DNA of 64,000 nt from Neodiprion pinetum (taxonomy: Eukaryota; Arthropoda; Insecta; Hymenoptera; Diprionidae), in contig NC_060233.1 of assembly GCF_021155775.2 (NCBI RefSeq), forward strand, positions 34,193,077 through 34,257,076. The letters are read 5' to 3'. A model generated the notes under the pieces. The model saw only the letters and a program-made list of their open reading frames with translations, did not search any database and was not told the origin of the DNA. Below are positions 24,734 to 36,719 of the stretch, piece by piece. The first letter of the stretch is position 1; each line of letters starts with the position of its first letter. Made by a program: the position numbers and the translations under genes.

Positions 24734-24775
24734 CGCTGCCGACAATTGACAAGGAACGTGCTGCCTCCGAGAACC

Positions 24776-24961
24776 ATGCCCCTCCACATCGACTACCCGG
24801 TAGAAAACCGCAGGACCAGCGACCACCAACATGTTCCAGGTAGCCTTTCCAACACGGATGTATACAAGAGAATATATACGGATATTGTGAAAACCTTTGT
24901 CCAGCTGGGTTCGATCAGCGATGACCCACTTGCCGCAGTGAGCACGGAATTCGTAAACCAG
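24776..24961 (+). CDS. Putative first coding exon, unidentified gene
   Basis: ATG at 24776 (context GAACCATGC) is the first in-frame ATG after an in-frame TGA at 24725. It opens a 62-codon exon ending in phase 0 at CAG with a GTATAA donor. The peptide has balanced, protein-like composition: MPLHIDYPVENRR, then DVYKRIYTDIVKTFVQLG (an amphipathic, probably helical part at about residues 28-45), then SDDPLAAVSTEFVNQ. I do not recognise a family. It cannot be an alternative first exon for the 29586 gene unless different second exons are used, because that exon ends in phase 1. No following exon was found. Confidence 0.4.
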
Positions 24962-27177
24962 GTATAACTTTTTCGCGGCGAGCTGATACTCCGATGTGAA
25001 TTAGTCCTTCTCGAGTCGAAAGTAACGATCGGATAGAGAAATTTTTAACTAATTAACGATCAACTTTAATCGAGGAATTGTTACGCCGTTGAAATGCTGC
25101 AAAGGTGACATTTACGTAATCGGCTTTTCAAGCGCATTTATAAAACTGGTTTAAGTATCGAAATAGCAATAGAATTCAAGGATGGAATTACGCTTGCTTT
25201 ACAAATTTCACAAATGCGATTTCAAACCGGAAGAATCGTATCTTAGAAGCTTTATTGGTAATATAGTAACGGTAAAAGGTTGTAAGAATAATGGGAAATA
25301 AATATGAATAGATGTTTTCGATAGTTCTCGAAAGCTTCTGACGAGTTTTTCGTGTTACACTTCAACCCTTTCGCCCGACGATTTTCATGTCAACCTTAAT
25401 TACGCTCGTTGAGATTTAAGACGGGATTTTATTTTCTTATCAGCAACAATGCGAAGACGGGTGATTATTCAATGCAATGAAAGAACGTAGAATTATTTTC
25501 TACGGTGAGTCTACCAATCGTAAGAGCGCTGCGCATGTCTACTATACCGTCTTATCGCGACGTAGAAATGATACTCCGGGCGACTTGTCGCTTATAATTC
25601 GAATTCCAATGAAGGTAAGGAACGTATAATGGTCGCGCGGAAGAGAATCTCGCGCAAAAACGTACACGAGATTTCCGTCGCACAATGCCCCGTGCAGTCT
25701 TTTATCGAGGCTCCCGGTCACGTTGACGCATTAAAAATTCTTTCAGCAAAGACAGCTCTTGAGGGTGTCGATTGTTCGACGAGTATGGCGCAGCGCATAA
25801 TTACTCATTGCACGCAATTTATTATACATGTATGTACATACGTGGTATAGGTATTTGTACGGATAGACGTGTGTACGACACGCGAAGATGCGGGATAGCG
25901 TATCGTTGTAATACCGCGAATTGGAATTCGCTCGTAATATTCATGGATGCAAAATCAGTCATAAATAAACATGAGTTTTACTCCAAATCTTGCTTCCTGT
26001 CGGCGTGGCAATTTATTCGGTGCATCGCTCCCGTTCGGCACAATCGACATTGCCTATTTTCAATCCAAATCAGTTCCATATTAATCAAAGTTCGAGTTAT
26101 ACGACTTTGCGCGGTTCAAAATCGGCTGCAAGTTTCAATGTCAATGAGCGACACTGCAGGCTGAAAAATTCAAGGTGTCGTTGAACCCTCCGCGGGCAAC
26201 TTTTTTGGCGTCGGTAAGAACGGCGTGTGGCAACGGTCGGTAACGGTAGTTCGTAGTTGTTTTAGATGTCAACAGATGTCACCGCGCGCTCATGTCGAAG
26301 CCAAACATGATTCAAACCGACACTCTGTTGCCGGTTAGCAGCCCATCGAAGAGTTCAATGGATTTGTACCTATGATTGCTCGCTTGCGTCATGCGTGTGT
26401 AGGGATCAATAATTGATTGCTCGCTGGCAGGTTGAAATATTGATCGACGTTCTCGAATCCTCTTTGTACGCGTACGCAGGGTTTTATGAATTATAGAGGT
26501 CGGGTTTGTAGTCCCGTAGACGTAAAGTGACGGATGTCGACTGTCGGTAAGTACAGCTAAATTGTGTAGTAGAATGGGTAGAGACGATAAGAGGTATAAA
26601 GTAGTGACGATATTTTTTTTTCATCTCTGTACTACATGTTTTATGTGTATATTCTTAGCAGAGTGTTTTTTATGCAAATAGGTTTATAACGATTTTCAGT
26701 AAAACCTAATAATATATATTGAGAAATTACGAGGTCAGGGCTTGCAAATAACTAATTTTACAAGAAACATGAACAACTAATTGTCAATTCAGGTACCTAT
26801 TGGTTGAAATTGTTATTTTTTCTTCAAAGTTATCAAAATTGTAATCAATTTCATTTGAATTTCGAATGATATACATTTAAAATCGTTATTGTGTGGGTAA
26901 GACGATGAAACACCCTTAAAACCGCGATACGGTGCACGATTCGATGATTTTGCTTCTCACGATCAACGATTTTTTTAAAACTCGCGTAACAGTCAGAATG
27001 ATTATTATTTTGGTTCTCATCATCGTTAATCACTATTTTTAATTCTTAATGTTTTTATTCGGATGAAAACTTTTCATTCAGAGTGCCGTGATTTTAAAAG
27101 AAAACTGGCGAATAGACCATCGTTAGATGTTAGTATTTTCAATTATATCTATTTGTTCAAACCGTAAAGAGACTGAG

Positions 27178-27195
27178 CCCCCCCCCCCCCCCCCC
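27178..27195. repeat. Poly-C tract (18 bases)
   Basis: Uninterrupted C homopolymer. Confidence 0.9.
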
Positions 27196-27554
27196 TCTTC
27201 AATTTAATGAACGAGATTATAACCGTATTCCATATTTCCAAATCCTGTTTTCTGGAGTCACATGCAAATCTATACTTTGATATATTTCTGGTAAAACAAA
27301 AATTGCATTTTACGTCATAATTTTCAAACTGTAAATCATGTATTTTCCGGGATACGCCCGAATACGCTAATGTAAAATAAGTCGTTCGCGAATCTAAATA
27401 TCTCTGAAAAATTATCCCGCGTTGGTTGGATGGATGTAAGATATTTACACGTTCCTATATTTGTGTTTGACTCGCAACGGAATTGGTATACGTGATAGGT
27501 AATTGAACCGAAGCATTATAAAATTCGAACTTCTAACTTTACGGAAGTGGAAAA

Positions 27555-27584
27555 CAAAAAAAAAAATAAATAAATAAATAAAAT
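27555..27584. repeat. A-rich (AAAT)n microsatellite
   Basis: A homopolymer of A passing into AAAT units. Confidence 0.85.
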
Positions 27585-27952
27585 GCTCATGGTACCTTCG
27601 ACTGCTTAAATTGAATTTTTCCCTATATCAACGGTCTCTGACATTTCCAGAACTGAATATTGTGACGATTAAAAGAGATACCTAATCGAAGAAACGAGTC
27701 ACCTCAAGAGTGGTCGAATTGATTTATTTTCCGTACCCTCGCAGCGTCGGCTCGTCGCGGGTTGTGCTTTACCCAGCATGATCGGCGCAACCCTCCCATC
27801 AGTACCGCGTAAACAACTCGTACCCTTAGCCCTCTTTTAGCTCGTGTAAGGGATAGGCGTAGCCGTTTCCGTCGCCATTTTGTATAATCGTATTAGCGCG
27901 GGGCGTGTCTCGGGTGTGGGAGGGGTCGACCTGGGCGATACCTGGGACTGCG

Positions 27953-28069
27953 AAGAGGAGGAGGAGGAGGAGGAGGAGGAGGAGGAGGAGGAGGAGGAGG
28001 AGGAGGAGGAGGAGGAGGAGGAAGAGGAGGAGGAGGAGGAGGAGGAGGAGGAGGAAGAGGAGGAAGAAA
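27953..28069. repeat. (GAG)n trinucleotide microsatellite, 117 bp
   Basis: Nearly perfect GAG/GGA repeat with a few GAA units near the end. All the long open frames across it (poly-Glu, poly-Arg, poly-Ser, poly-Leu, poly-Pro on either strand) are products of the repeat, not genes. It lies about 360 bases upstream of the (GA)n promoter-like region. Confidence 0.97.
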
Positions 28070-28431
28070 GGGCTCCCGCCGCAGGAAGACCGAGCGATTC
28101 GAGCCGGGCGCGCGCATTCCCGTGTCCCCGAGTCGAGAGAGAGTCCGCGACGCGACCCAAGCGAACCGAATATATACAAACATTATAAATACACATTACG
28201 CAGAGAACCGGAGGCCCCTACGTCCCTTGACAATAACCGAGTCCGCGTCGTTCTACGAAGGAGGAGTAGGAGTAGGATGAGGAGGAGGTGGCGGAGGGGC
28301 AGCGAGGGGGTGGGGGGGAGGGAGCGGTGAAAGAACGATGAAAGTATAATTGGCCCGATCACGTGTCGGACGTGAAAACAGCGCGTTTAGCACCCGCGAA
28401 CGCCGCGCCGTTCTAGTGTGAAAATTGTACC

Positions 28432-28630
28432 GAGATAGAGAAAGAGAAAAAGATAAAGAGACAGAGAGAGAGAGAGAGAGTGAGAGAGAGAAAGAGACAG
28501 AGAGGTTTTGTTTACCTTAGGCCAGTCGACACTCGTCACTCGCACGGCGTAGGACAAGCTCCGCTCTCCCGCGTTCAGGACTGACTCTCAAAGTCTCTCG
28601 TCCCGTCGATATCCTCTACGTATCCGTCAC
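28432..28630 (+). promoter_or_regulatory. Promoter-like region with (GA)n, upstream of the 29586 exon
   Basis: A GA-rich tract at 28432-28505 includes an uninterrupted (GA)n run of about 16 bases. It is followed by GC-richer sequence containing several TCAGT/TCACT-like initiator candidates around 28530-28620. GAGA-type tracts of this kind are common in promoters of insect developmental genes with paused polymerase. A start here would give a leader of about 1 kb before the ATG at 29586. Orientation is inferred from that exon. Confidence 0.4.
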
Positions 28631-28963
28631 TTGTATCGGGGTGTTTTGTTCTTACATACCATGTACGTGTGTACTTTACTGTGCGCACACACGCGACGGG
28701 AAGGAACATCGGTCAGGTGAAGAAGGCTGTTGGATTCACACTGGTCGGACTGATTTCGAACGGCGCGGACGTACGTATTTGACCGGAGTGCAGAGTGTGC
28801 CGTGTCCTGTAAACATCTCGTGTCGGGGGAGCTCGTTTTTCGTTCACAAATTCAAGGATGTACGCAACGCGTTAAGACGAACGAAATAATGTGATAACCA
28901 GGTTGACGACGTGTGTGCTAATTTATGCGGTATAACTCGATATTAAACTGTGCTGCGGTATTG

Positions 28964-29024
28964 GATATATATATATATTATATGTATGTATATATATATA
29001 TATGTGTATACACACATATATATC
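28964..29024. repeat. (TA)n/(TG)n microsatellite
   Basis: Alternating TA with short GTAT and CACA interruptions, forming a self-complementary tract inside the proposed leader. Confidence 0.85.
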
Positions 29025-29462
29025 CGTCGGTAATCGACTCCAAGTACAACGCGGGTCATGCGGATATCGAGTTTTATCCCTACAGTGTAGCGCACGTGGC
29101 ATTCCCGTGACAAATATACAAATGTGAAGAGGGGATAAAGTGTTTAACGCTCGGACGGATTAATGTGTACATGTATAGTAAAGTATAACGTATAATCGTA
29201 TTGTGCAACGAAAAACGAACCGGGAAGATATTACGCCGCAATGCCGTAGGTATTGATGTTATATCTGATGACGCTAAAGAGTTGGTGCAAGTAACGCGCA
29301 GGAACTGATGCCGCAGGACGAATACGTACAAGTATTGTCGCGAGCGTATTATCTATCCGGTATAATTAACGGCATTGGTGGCTGATTTTATGGGCAATTA
29401 TTTGACGAGTGAGGTTTTTGCCGCGTGCCTTCTAGATTGTTCACGTAACTCACTGCGCGCAC

Positions 29463-29534
29463 ATGAGAGGCGGCACGCGACCCGAAATCGACGCCGCGTC
29501 GAACAGTGACGTTACGTTTGAAAGAGGAAGATAG
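29463..29534 (+). CDS. uORF of 23 codons in the leader of the eh1 gene
   Basis: ATG at 29463 and TAG at 29532-29534 enclose a short frame (MRGGTRPEIDAASNSDVTFE and three more residues). It is in the same frame as the main ATG at 29586 but separated from it by the stop, so it is either an upstream ORF or, if the stop were spliced out, an N-terminal extension. I favour a uORF. Confidence 0.3.
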   Translation: MRGGTRPEIDAASNSDVTFERGR

Positions 29535-29585
29535 CTGGATCGGCATCGAGGAATTTTGGAGAGACTGTGCCGCTCCGGGATACGT

Positions 29586-29760
29586 ATGATGGATTTGAGG
29601 ACGACGCAACGACGCCCAACCGACGGCCCGGTTTCCCTCCCAGGCGATCTGCACAAGACCCGGGTCGCCAAGAGCGTCTTCAGCATCCGGAGCCTCGTCG
29701 ACGTTGGCGATTCCGACGGCTTCCCGTCCAAACCAGCGCAACGCTCCCTGTCGACGCCAG
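29586..29760 (+). CDS. First coding exon of a putative transcriptional regulator with an eh1-like motif (partial)
   Basis: Tandem ATGs at 29586 and 29589 open a 58-codon exon that ends in phase 1 at a good donor (CCAG followed by GTAAAC). An in-frame TAG at 29532 lies upstream. Residues 29-37 read KSVFSIRSL, followed by VDVGDSDG. FSIxxL matches the engrailed-homology-1 (eh1) pattern by which many homeodomain, forkhead and T-box repressors bind Groucho/TLE through their N-terminal parts, and a preceding basic K/R is common. No DNA-binding domain is encoded in this exon, and none was found downstream in the window, so the family is unknown. Codon use is GC-rich compared with the flanks, as expected for coding sequence. 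The large following intron and the GA-rich upstream region fit a developmental regulator. The eh1 reading is an inference from a 7-residue match. Confidence 0.5.
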
Positions 29761-29844
29761 GTAAACACCTCGATTTTATTACACGATCTATGAATTTTGA
29801 CGAGAGTCGATATTTCCACTTTCAATTTATTGGTACACGGGTGC

Positions 29845-29865
29845 AAAAAAAAAAAAAAAAAAAAA
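29845..29865. repeat. Poly-A tract (21 bases)
   Basis: Uninterrupted A run 85 bases into the intron. Confidence 0.9.
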
Positions 29866-30824
29866 TAGTCATTTGCTTTTTTTCGAATTTTACATGTAAG
29901 TGAATAAGTTTTGATTCTGTACATCGAATAACACGTAATGCAGCAGGTGGCGGCGCATTGAAATAAAAAAGCAAATTTTATCTAATATAACTATTTTTTC
30001 TTTTATTAGTTACGTGGACAAATTCAAAATTTGATGTATAGAACCCAAACTCAAAATTCGTGTTGACCGGTGTTACAGGTGTGAACGCCGATGTTGAATT
30101 GTCAATAGTTTTTCCTGAATTTCTTCTGCGCCTTTTTTTCCACGTGTGTGGATTTCATATTTTTTAAACTCGAAACTCTGGATGATAATCGCTAGACGTA
30201 AAAAAAGTGCGGATTTTATTGACAGCCAGTAATATTGTTATCAATTATATGTAGTATACAGTTGTGAGCCTCGCAGATATATTTCAAAATTCAAGACTTT
30301 GAGACATAGGTATTTCAAATTCCGCTGTAACACTGTAATTGATATCGTTCCATTAATTAACGATAGGTACTCTGCACCTACTCATATCCTCAAAGTTGAA
30401 TTGATTCACTTGACAGCGAACAATGTAAAGCAAAATGATTCGTTATGCACATTGTTCTACCACTGTGTTCTAATGTAAAGTTAAATCTTTCTTTTTACAT
30501 CCTAGTCGCAACAAGGAAAATCTTTACTCCGATTAAATTAGAATGTGAATTATTCCTTCTCTTAGTATACATTTCTGTGTTGTTAAGTATTTGAAGTTGC
30601 CCAATTGTTGTTTGCACTTTTTCATCTTCCATACGTCGATGGTTGAATTTCAGCGTTGCATTGGTATATGCCCAAGCAATTGAACGGTACGAAACAATAA
30701 AAAGTGTCTCACTTATCCTGGCATACGTACCGATCGTTCAGTCATTATATATACCTATGTAATTTACATGTATACTCGTACTATTTTTTAAATTGACAAT
30801 GATTCGGTACATCTACGTACATTC

Positions 30825-31200
30825 AGTCTTTACGGATTGAGCGAAAAATCACTTATTTTGACTGTTGCCTACGCTTACGCATCACTAACGCAAAGAAGCA
30901 TCGGATAGCGTCGTTCTATACATGCAGTGCCGAGTGATCGAATATCTGGAAAAAGTTTTGTTTTACGCAAGAATAATGCCAGCACGTGTATTCCTGTAAT
31001 TCAATTACCACTTATTGCAGGCCTACGTTTCCTGGCGTTATTCTCGCATGAAACAAAAAAAGAAATAAAAAATTTGGGATGTCCTGTTCGGCATTGCATG
31101 TAGAATGGCGTTGTAGGTAACTTTTTCTTTGCTTCAGGGATGCGTAAGCGTGGGCAATAACAGAATTCAGTGACATTTCACTCGGTCGGTAAGGTCTTAG
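30825..31200. repeat. Long imperfect hairpin (foldback element or hairpin RNA)
   Basis: The left arm (about 30825-30996) and right arm (about 31017-31200) are reverse complements along most of their length. Matched blocks include CGCTTACGCATC, GCAAAGAA, TTCTA..CATGC, GCCGA and AGAATAA.GCCAG. The loop of about 20 bases is near 31005. It could be a decayed MITE without a visible target duplication, or, if transcribed with the host intron, a source of endogenous siRNA. Confidence 0.65.
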
Positions 31201-34200
31201 TACAGTATCCTCTTAATCTATGGAACATCGTACACACGATGTATAATACGTACGTCCTTTCTTGTTCTTAGGTACTGTTCTCGCTCGCGATTAGAAACAG
31301 CAGACCTCGCTTATCCACCGACGCTTAAACTTGACTCGGCGTCAAGTACGCGCATCATAATATACGCTTAGACTCTCTAAATATGTATAACAAGAACGTA
31401 CATGCAAGACGTTAGACGCGGTTCCGCGTTGTGTGTAGATTACAATCGGCAGAGCTGGAGCGTCTCGCTGTCTTGATATCACTGCCGGGGACAGGAAAAA
31501 AATTTTTCATTCTCTAGCGTGTAACTCTGTCTTAGAACCGCGTAGATGTATAATTAATGATCAAAATGGCGTCCAATTAAAAACGCATTATTATAACTTT
31601 CCGCGGGACAACGCGTGCAGGTGTGCATATGTATACATATCACGCATTTACGTAATTTTCTCTATTCTCGCCGCTTTGTTGTGAAATCTTCTCTAGTTCT
31701 CCAAGATCTTATTCAACCCTTATCCAATTCTTCTCTGTCAAAATTCAAATCATATTTTGCAAACATTTCTTGCAATCGGTAAATTTTTAGTGTACATCTT
31801 TGTGTTTGCCATAGATTGTTATAATCGTGGTCGAAAAACTGTCGCGTGTCGCACTGTTTCAGAAATAAGAGGTAGCAAACTAAATTTTACTTGTATGTAA
31901 CTTCCTGTGTTCGTTATACGGAGTGCAACGAACTTACGAAATCAGATTAGAGATCCGTTAAAATATGTTTCGACAATCGTGTCGTTTCGCTGACAAGTTG
32001 TAAATTTGCTGTATGTAATAAAATATCATGAATAAATTGCCGAATGATGAATAGACTGAAACGCGGTTCAAAACCGCTGAACGGCGTCATTAATATCAAA
32101 AAATTTCTGCTCGTTAATGTAAAAAATTAAGTTCATTTACGCAAATAATTACAGCGTGTCCGAAACTGCGTTTTTGCTCCATTTATCAAAGTTAGCTGAT
32201 ACGTTACGCTGGTCGCGTGAGATGGTTGAGCCTCTCTCGACGGACCGAGATTATCCTGTTTTGCAAATTAACTCTGATTATCTACCGAGATTATCCTGCG
32301 TTTTCAAACCACACTTCTATACACAATGTCTTAATGGTTATTCTTATTTAGCCAAAGTTTCGTGAACTCGGCAACACGTTTCCCGCGTTGCCTGTTGATA
32401 TATTTTGATCGCGTTAACTCATGTATACGTTAATCTTTCATACATACCTATACTTAACTTTGCAAATTACGCTGTACAACAGAAATTATTTCTTCACTGA
32501 CCTTGTCCGACGAAATCTATATATTTCTTTCATGGGTCCAGATAGAACTGAAAACTCTCACCTTTCACGAAAAAAATCTCAGCTTACCAGAGCATACGAT
32601 AGTTGATGGTCTAAAAGTAAAGTTGTAGTCTTGATTTATTTGTAAACAAAATTTCGTTTTTTTATTTTATAGTCATTAGATAGGTTTTTAGATTCTACTT
32701 TCGACACGATATCGCATAGAAATCGCCTGATGTATACTTCACGCTGAGTCTGAATTGAGTCGGCATGTATTCAATAATATATATTGATGCATTATTTTGT
32801 ATTCACTATACGGTTATTGGATTGCTAATATATGCTGGAGTCTGAATAACCCGAAAAAACATTTTATGATATTGGTGAAGGGTCTCAGAAAAATTCCAAA
32901 GAGAAGTTATAATCGAAAATTGCAATGAATATCATCTCGAATGAAAGTTTATGATTTATTGAAAAAAGAGGCATTAATTATTATTCTTGAGAAAATTTGC
33001 TTTGGTTTTGAAAACTCGACGGTTCGAAGTGAATTCGGCAGTCTGGTAGAATCTCACGGAATGTTTTACATTAGCTGAAGTGACAATGACAAACACGACG
33101 AAAATCATAAATTTTTTTTATTTCTCTTTATTACGAACATCTAACAATAAGAGTTGCGATGACAATCAACGTTTACCTCGGCGCCATGAAGTTCGCCTTA
33201 CCAAAACAGTCAATATAGGATAGAGAGAAAAAAAAAGAAGAACAATTTATTCGATCACCAAGACAGATTTTCGCGCGTCGTCCAGTGTTATTGTAACGCG
33301 AGAATGAAAATACACGATTACCAGTAATCCTCGTCGCCGCGACTAATTATTCAAGAAAAAAACAAATCACGATTGTTTTTATGGTTTCAACGATACGCCT
33401 CGGACTTCCTTACGGTGACCGTGCGGCGGTTATCGCCCCAAGAATACGTACCTACGTACATACCTACGTACATAAGGGTGTAATACAAGAGGGAGCTGCC
33501 ACTCGGGCGTACACAGTGCGGGTATATAATGGGTGTTGACGGAAAGGCGATAGTAATTGAAAAGATAAGTAATTACCCGTTATTACCCACTGCACTGCGA
33601 GCCGTACAGAACGTATAGATATAGGTACTTATAACTAAACATTTACGTGTATATCCACGTATGCAAGCGCGCACGTAAAGTATCTAGAAACCAAGTGGGT
33701 ATGTATTAAAGATACAAGTCCATCCACCATTATTAGGTATGTCGAACCTCAACGTACAGGTGCTTGTAACGCTTAAACGTGTACCTCGATACACACACAC
33801 AGGTAGGTACGAATGTACGCATGCGTGCATGTATGATTCGCTGCCGCGTATATGTATAATTGTTCTGCGGGCGATTAATCAAATCCGGCTCTCTTTTTCC
33901 GCGATAGCTGATTCCCGATTCTACACCATCGCGAAGCTGACGGATGTATAACGCAGCTTGTACAAGGTACCCTGACCGTATAAATTATATACAGATAGAC
34001 CGTTGTTGGTATAATCTACGAGGGAATGGCGTCGCCGGCTCGCGGCTGATTGGCCCTCGCGATTCTCGTACACGGGGTATCACGCGTATCACGATCCGTA
34101 CTGTGGCACGTGATAGGCGCTACCGAAGGGGGCGAAGATCCCCTTCCTTCCTCGAAACTTGGGGGTAGTAACACGTTTGTTACGGGGGATCGGGGTAAAT

Positions 34201-35849
34201 GGAGTATTTATGCGTGGTAGGTGTGTAACATGTACGAAATATTGTCAAAGTCTTGTGTATCCATCGCGCCTTCCTCGGCTTTTGTTATTGCTACTGTCAG
34301 GAGATATCCCTTTAACAAGTAATGTCTGTTACGCGTAATAAATTAACCGAGTGATTGATGACGAACGGAGACACGAGGTGTAGTCCTGACAATGAACGCT
34401 TTCTATTACATCTATGGAAACGGCTATTATTGTTTACTGGAAAATTGAATGTTGGGGAATAGTGGAAGCTCGTTGAGCTACCGCGGGTTCGAGGCTGCGA
34501 AGTTAATTGTATTTACAGCGGCGAAGAATTGACGACGAAAAACGGGGCTGCGGGTCGATCATTGTATACCTATAGGGTGAAACGCGACGTTGACTCCGAT
34601 CGGGAGTACCTGGTCCATCGGCTTTTAGATGGGGAGCTTCGGCTGTGTAAGTTCCTGTAATTGCGGAAAACCAGTCGGACGCTTTGCGAATCTGAGAATG
34701 AATAAATCAACCGATTCTCGAGGCTCGTGTTGTCTCGTTTAGAAGCTTTTCGGGGACTCGATAGAGCCGATGTGGTAAACTTACCTGTATTCAAGCGGCT
34801 CGTCGCGTCGCGTCGGTCAGGCCGAATCACGAGAGAAAACGAAAGAAATAAAGCAAAAGATGGTGGAAGGAGGGGCGAAAATCGCGAGCCAAAAAGTTGG
34901 CGAGTGCTTTCTGAGAGGCAGCGACTATGCGCCGGATCTGCTTCTCTAATTGCGTTTTATCGGTAACAGCACCTCCTCTCTGATCTTCAGCTCTCCCTTC
35001 CCGCGTTCTTTCTTCCGATCTTGGCTTCTTCGTAGCCCGATTCTTTTCATTCTTCGGCTTTTCTTCCGAGGACCGATCCCTGTAGTCCGTAATTTGGAGA
35101 AACCGGCTCGTTAGCTGCAGCGATGATCAGGTGATCAGGCTTCGCGATGCCGGCGTGGATGGTTGCCGCTGATCTCAAGAATCGTACCCTTCGCTAATTT
35201 AAAGTTGGTGAATTTGTTTCTACGTTTAGAAAATTTGTTTGTCACGTAGTTGGAAAATTGTCGCAAAGGTCGACAAATTGCAAATCGTAAATGGTTTTTA
35301 AAACAGATTGCCTCGCATAGGTAGATCATCGCGAGGATCTGCTTGTTACGGAACAATCGCAAATTCAAATTATCTGCACTTATTGTTCCTTGGTCTTATT
35401 TATAGCAAGATACGGTTTCGGATGAGTCGAGCTTCGATTGGCGTTGATTCAGAAGGAAATATTGTAATTGTTTTTTTTTTCCGTATATTATTTACCGGTA
35501 ATACGAGCGAAGAGGAGTAGGTATAGATTACAAAATTAAGTTATTACATTCGACGATAGTTCGCGTTGCATTGCGACTCCAGACGAACACGAGGGTATGT
35601 AAAATATACAAGCACGTTCCCTTATTAAAATTCTAGTACGGTTTTCACCCGGTCATTTAGCCGCATGGTGCAGGTTTTGTGCGTTAAAGAACATGTAATA
35701 GCCGGTAAAAGGCATACGCAAAGAGCGCGTCAGCTGCACGGATGCAACGGTGGCGATATATCGGATACATATAGCTGAGGGTTGTAGTTCGTTTCTACCT
35801 ATCGAACATGCCCAGCTATACCTACGTTTATAGGATCAGTTAATTGGCT

Positions 35850-35960
35850 CGAGTGCCTCCGCCCTCCGTTCCCCTTGGTCCACCACGGTATCGTTGGTAA
35901 TTAGCGATTAGCAATTACTCGGAACTAATGGACGCGCCAGGCTCTTCTCGTCCGTCTGTA
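35850..35960. promoter_or_regulatory. Candidate enhancer block with homeodomain-type sites
   Basis: Inverted homeodomain-type cores lie close together: TAATTA at 35898-35903, then GCAATTAC at 35911-35918, with ACTAATGG following, in a block of non-repetitive, mixed-composition sequence unlike the AT-rich flanks. Function is inferred only. Confidence 0.2.
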
Positions 35961-36719
35961 ACGCTACTCGTCGGGTTGGGCATACATACAAATGTACACG
36001 CTCATCTCACCTATTAAATGCGCCTAGGTGTACGTGTGTATGAATAACCAACGAATCGACGCGGGGGGGAGATCGGCTCGATGGAGCGATTAATGGTGCA
36101 ATTCGCTAATACGACGCCCACTCCGGCCGCGCGGTGTCACGCAACGATTATTCGGCATTGGTACCTGCGGAATCGACGAATATTGTTGCTTCTACCTACG
36201 AGATATCGATGTTCAGGTAAATATATTATTTTTTTTAATTTATCGCTCCGGGTGATTTTAGATTGATTTTCACAACTTGACTCACGTGCCGCGTCGCGGG
36301 CGAAGAAGTTGAAATATAGTTTTTGACATTCCATCGCGCTAATTGCGTGCTTTTTATCGGTATCAGCTCTCTACGGTAGTTTGATCTCCTAGTCTGAAAG
36401 ATCAAAGCGTAAACATCTCAGATATACCTGCATTCTTTGAGATCCTATCAGTCATCAGGATGCTTTCAAGTCGATTCTAAACTTCCCATATATCTGCACA
36501 CTACTAGAAGTATACTTCTGCATCAGTGGAAATCGAAGAATTTACCCCGTGTGGGCAAAGATCGTTCTTGTTTACGTATTCGTCGCAGCGAAATGATAAT
36601 TTTATCTGGCAATATCGGAATACTTGCAGAAATGACAATTTTTTTTTTTTTTATACCTTTCGCACTTTAATGCAATACGCGTGAGGTATTGTTATAAGAC
36701 TGCTCGCAAGTTTGAACTT

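Larger units (their letters stand above)
15863..24775. other. Intergenic/intronic stretch with DNA-transposon remnants, no supported gene
   Basis: Apart from the three elements listed separately (16115-16417, 18306-18526, 21366-21531) I see no coding feature. A minus-strand frame at 16440-16559 ends at a fair GTAAGG donor and could be a 5' exon of the GTPase gene. It cannot extend the protein, because joining it to 15873 breaks frame. A (CCT)n patch lies near 20012-20028. Other frames (18726-19127, 19980-20381, 21789-22142) are low-complexity or overlap on both strands. Confidence 0.45.
24962..27952. other. Non-coding stretch
   Basis: This would be an intron of the 24776 gene if that exon is real. 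It contains a poly-C run at 27178-27195 and an (AAAT)n tract at 27555-27584. No coding signal was seen; the 130-codon frame at 25772-26164 has no splice or domain support. Confidence 0.45.
29761..34500. other. Non-coding stretch, probably first intron of the 29586 gene
   Basis: Contains a 21-base poly-A run at 29845-29865 and a long hairpin at 30825-31200 (separate entry). No exon was found. The frames at 32156-32365 and 32421-32606 lack splice context. Confidence 0.45.

Noticed and set aside
27826..28330. Long overlapping open frames (117-141 codons) with poly-Ser, poly-Leu, poly-Pro, poly-Glu or poly-Arg
   Set aside because: They are all translations of one (GAG)n microsatellite in different frames.
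29388..29924. 178-codon minus-strand frame
   Set aside because: It is the antisense shadow of the eh1 exon plus the adjacent poly-A tract.
34770..34830. Strong ACAG/GTAAGT donor on the minus strand
   Set aside because: The frame before it starts at GTG rather than ATG and no partner exon was found; recorded only as an isolated splice-like site.
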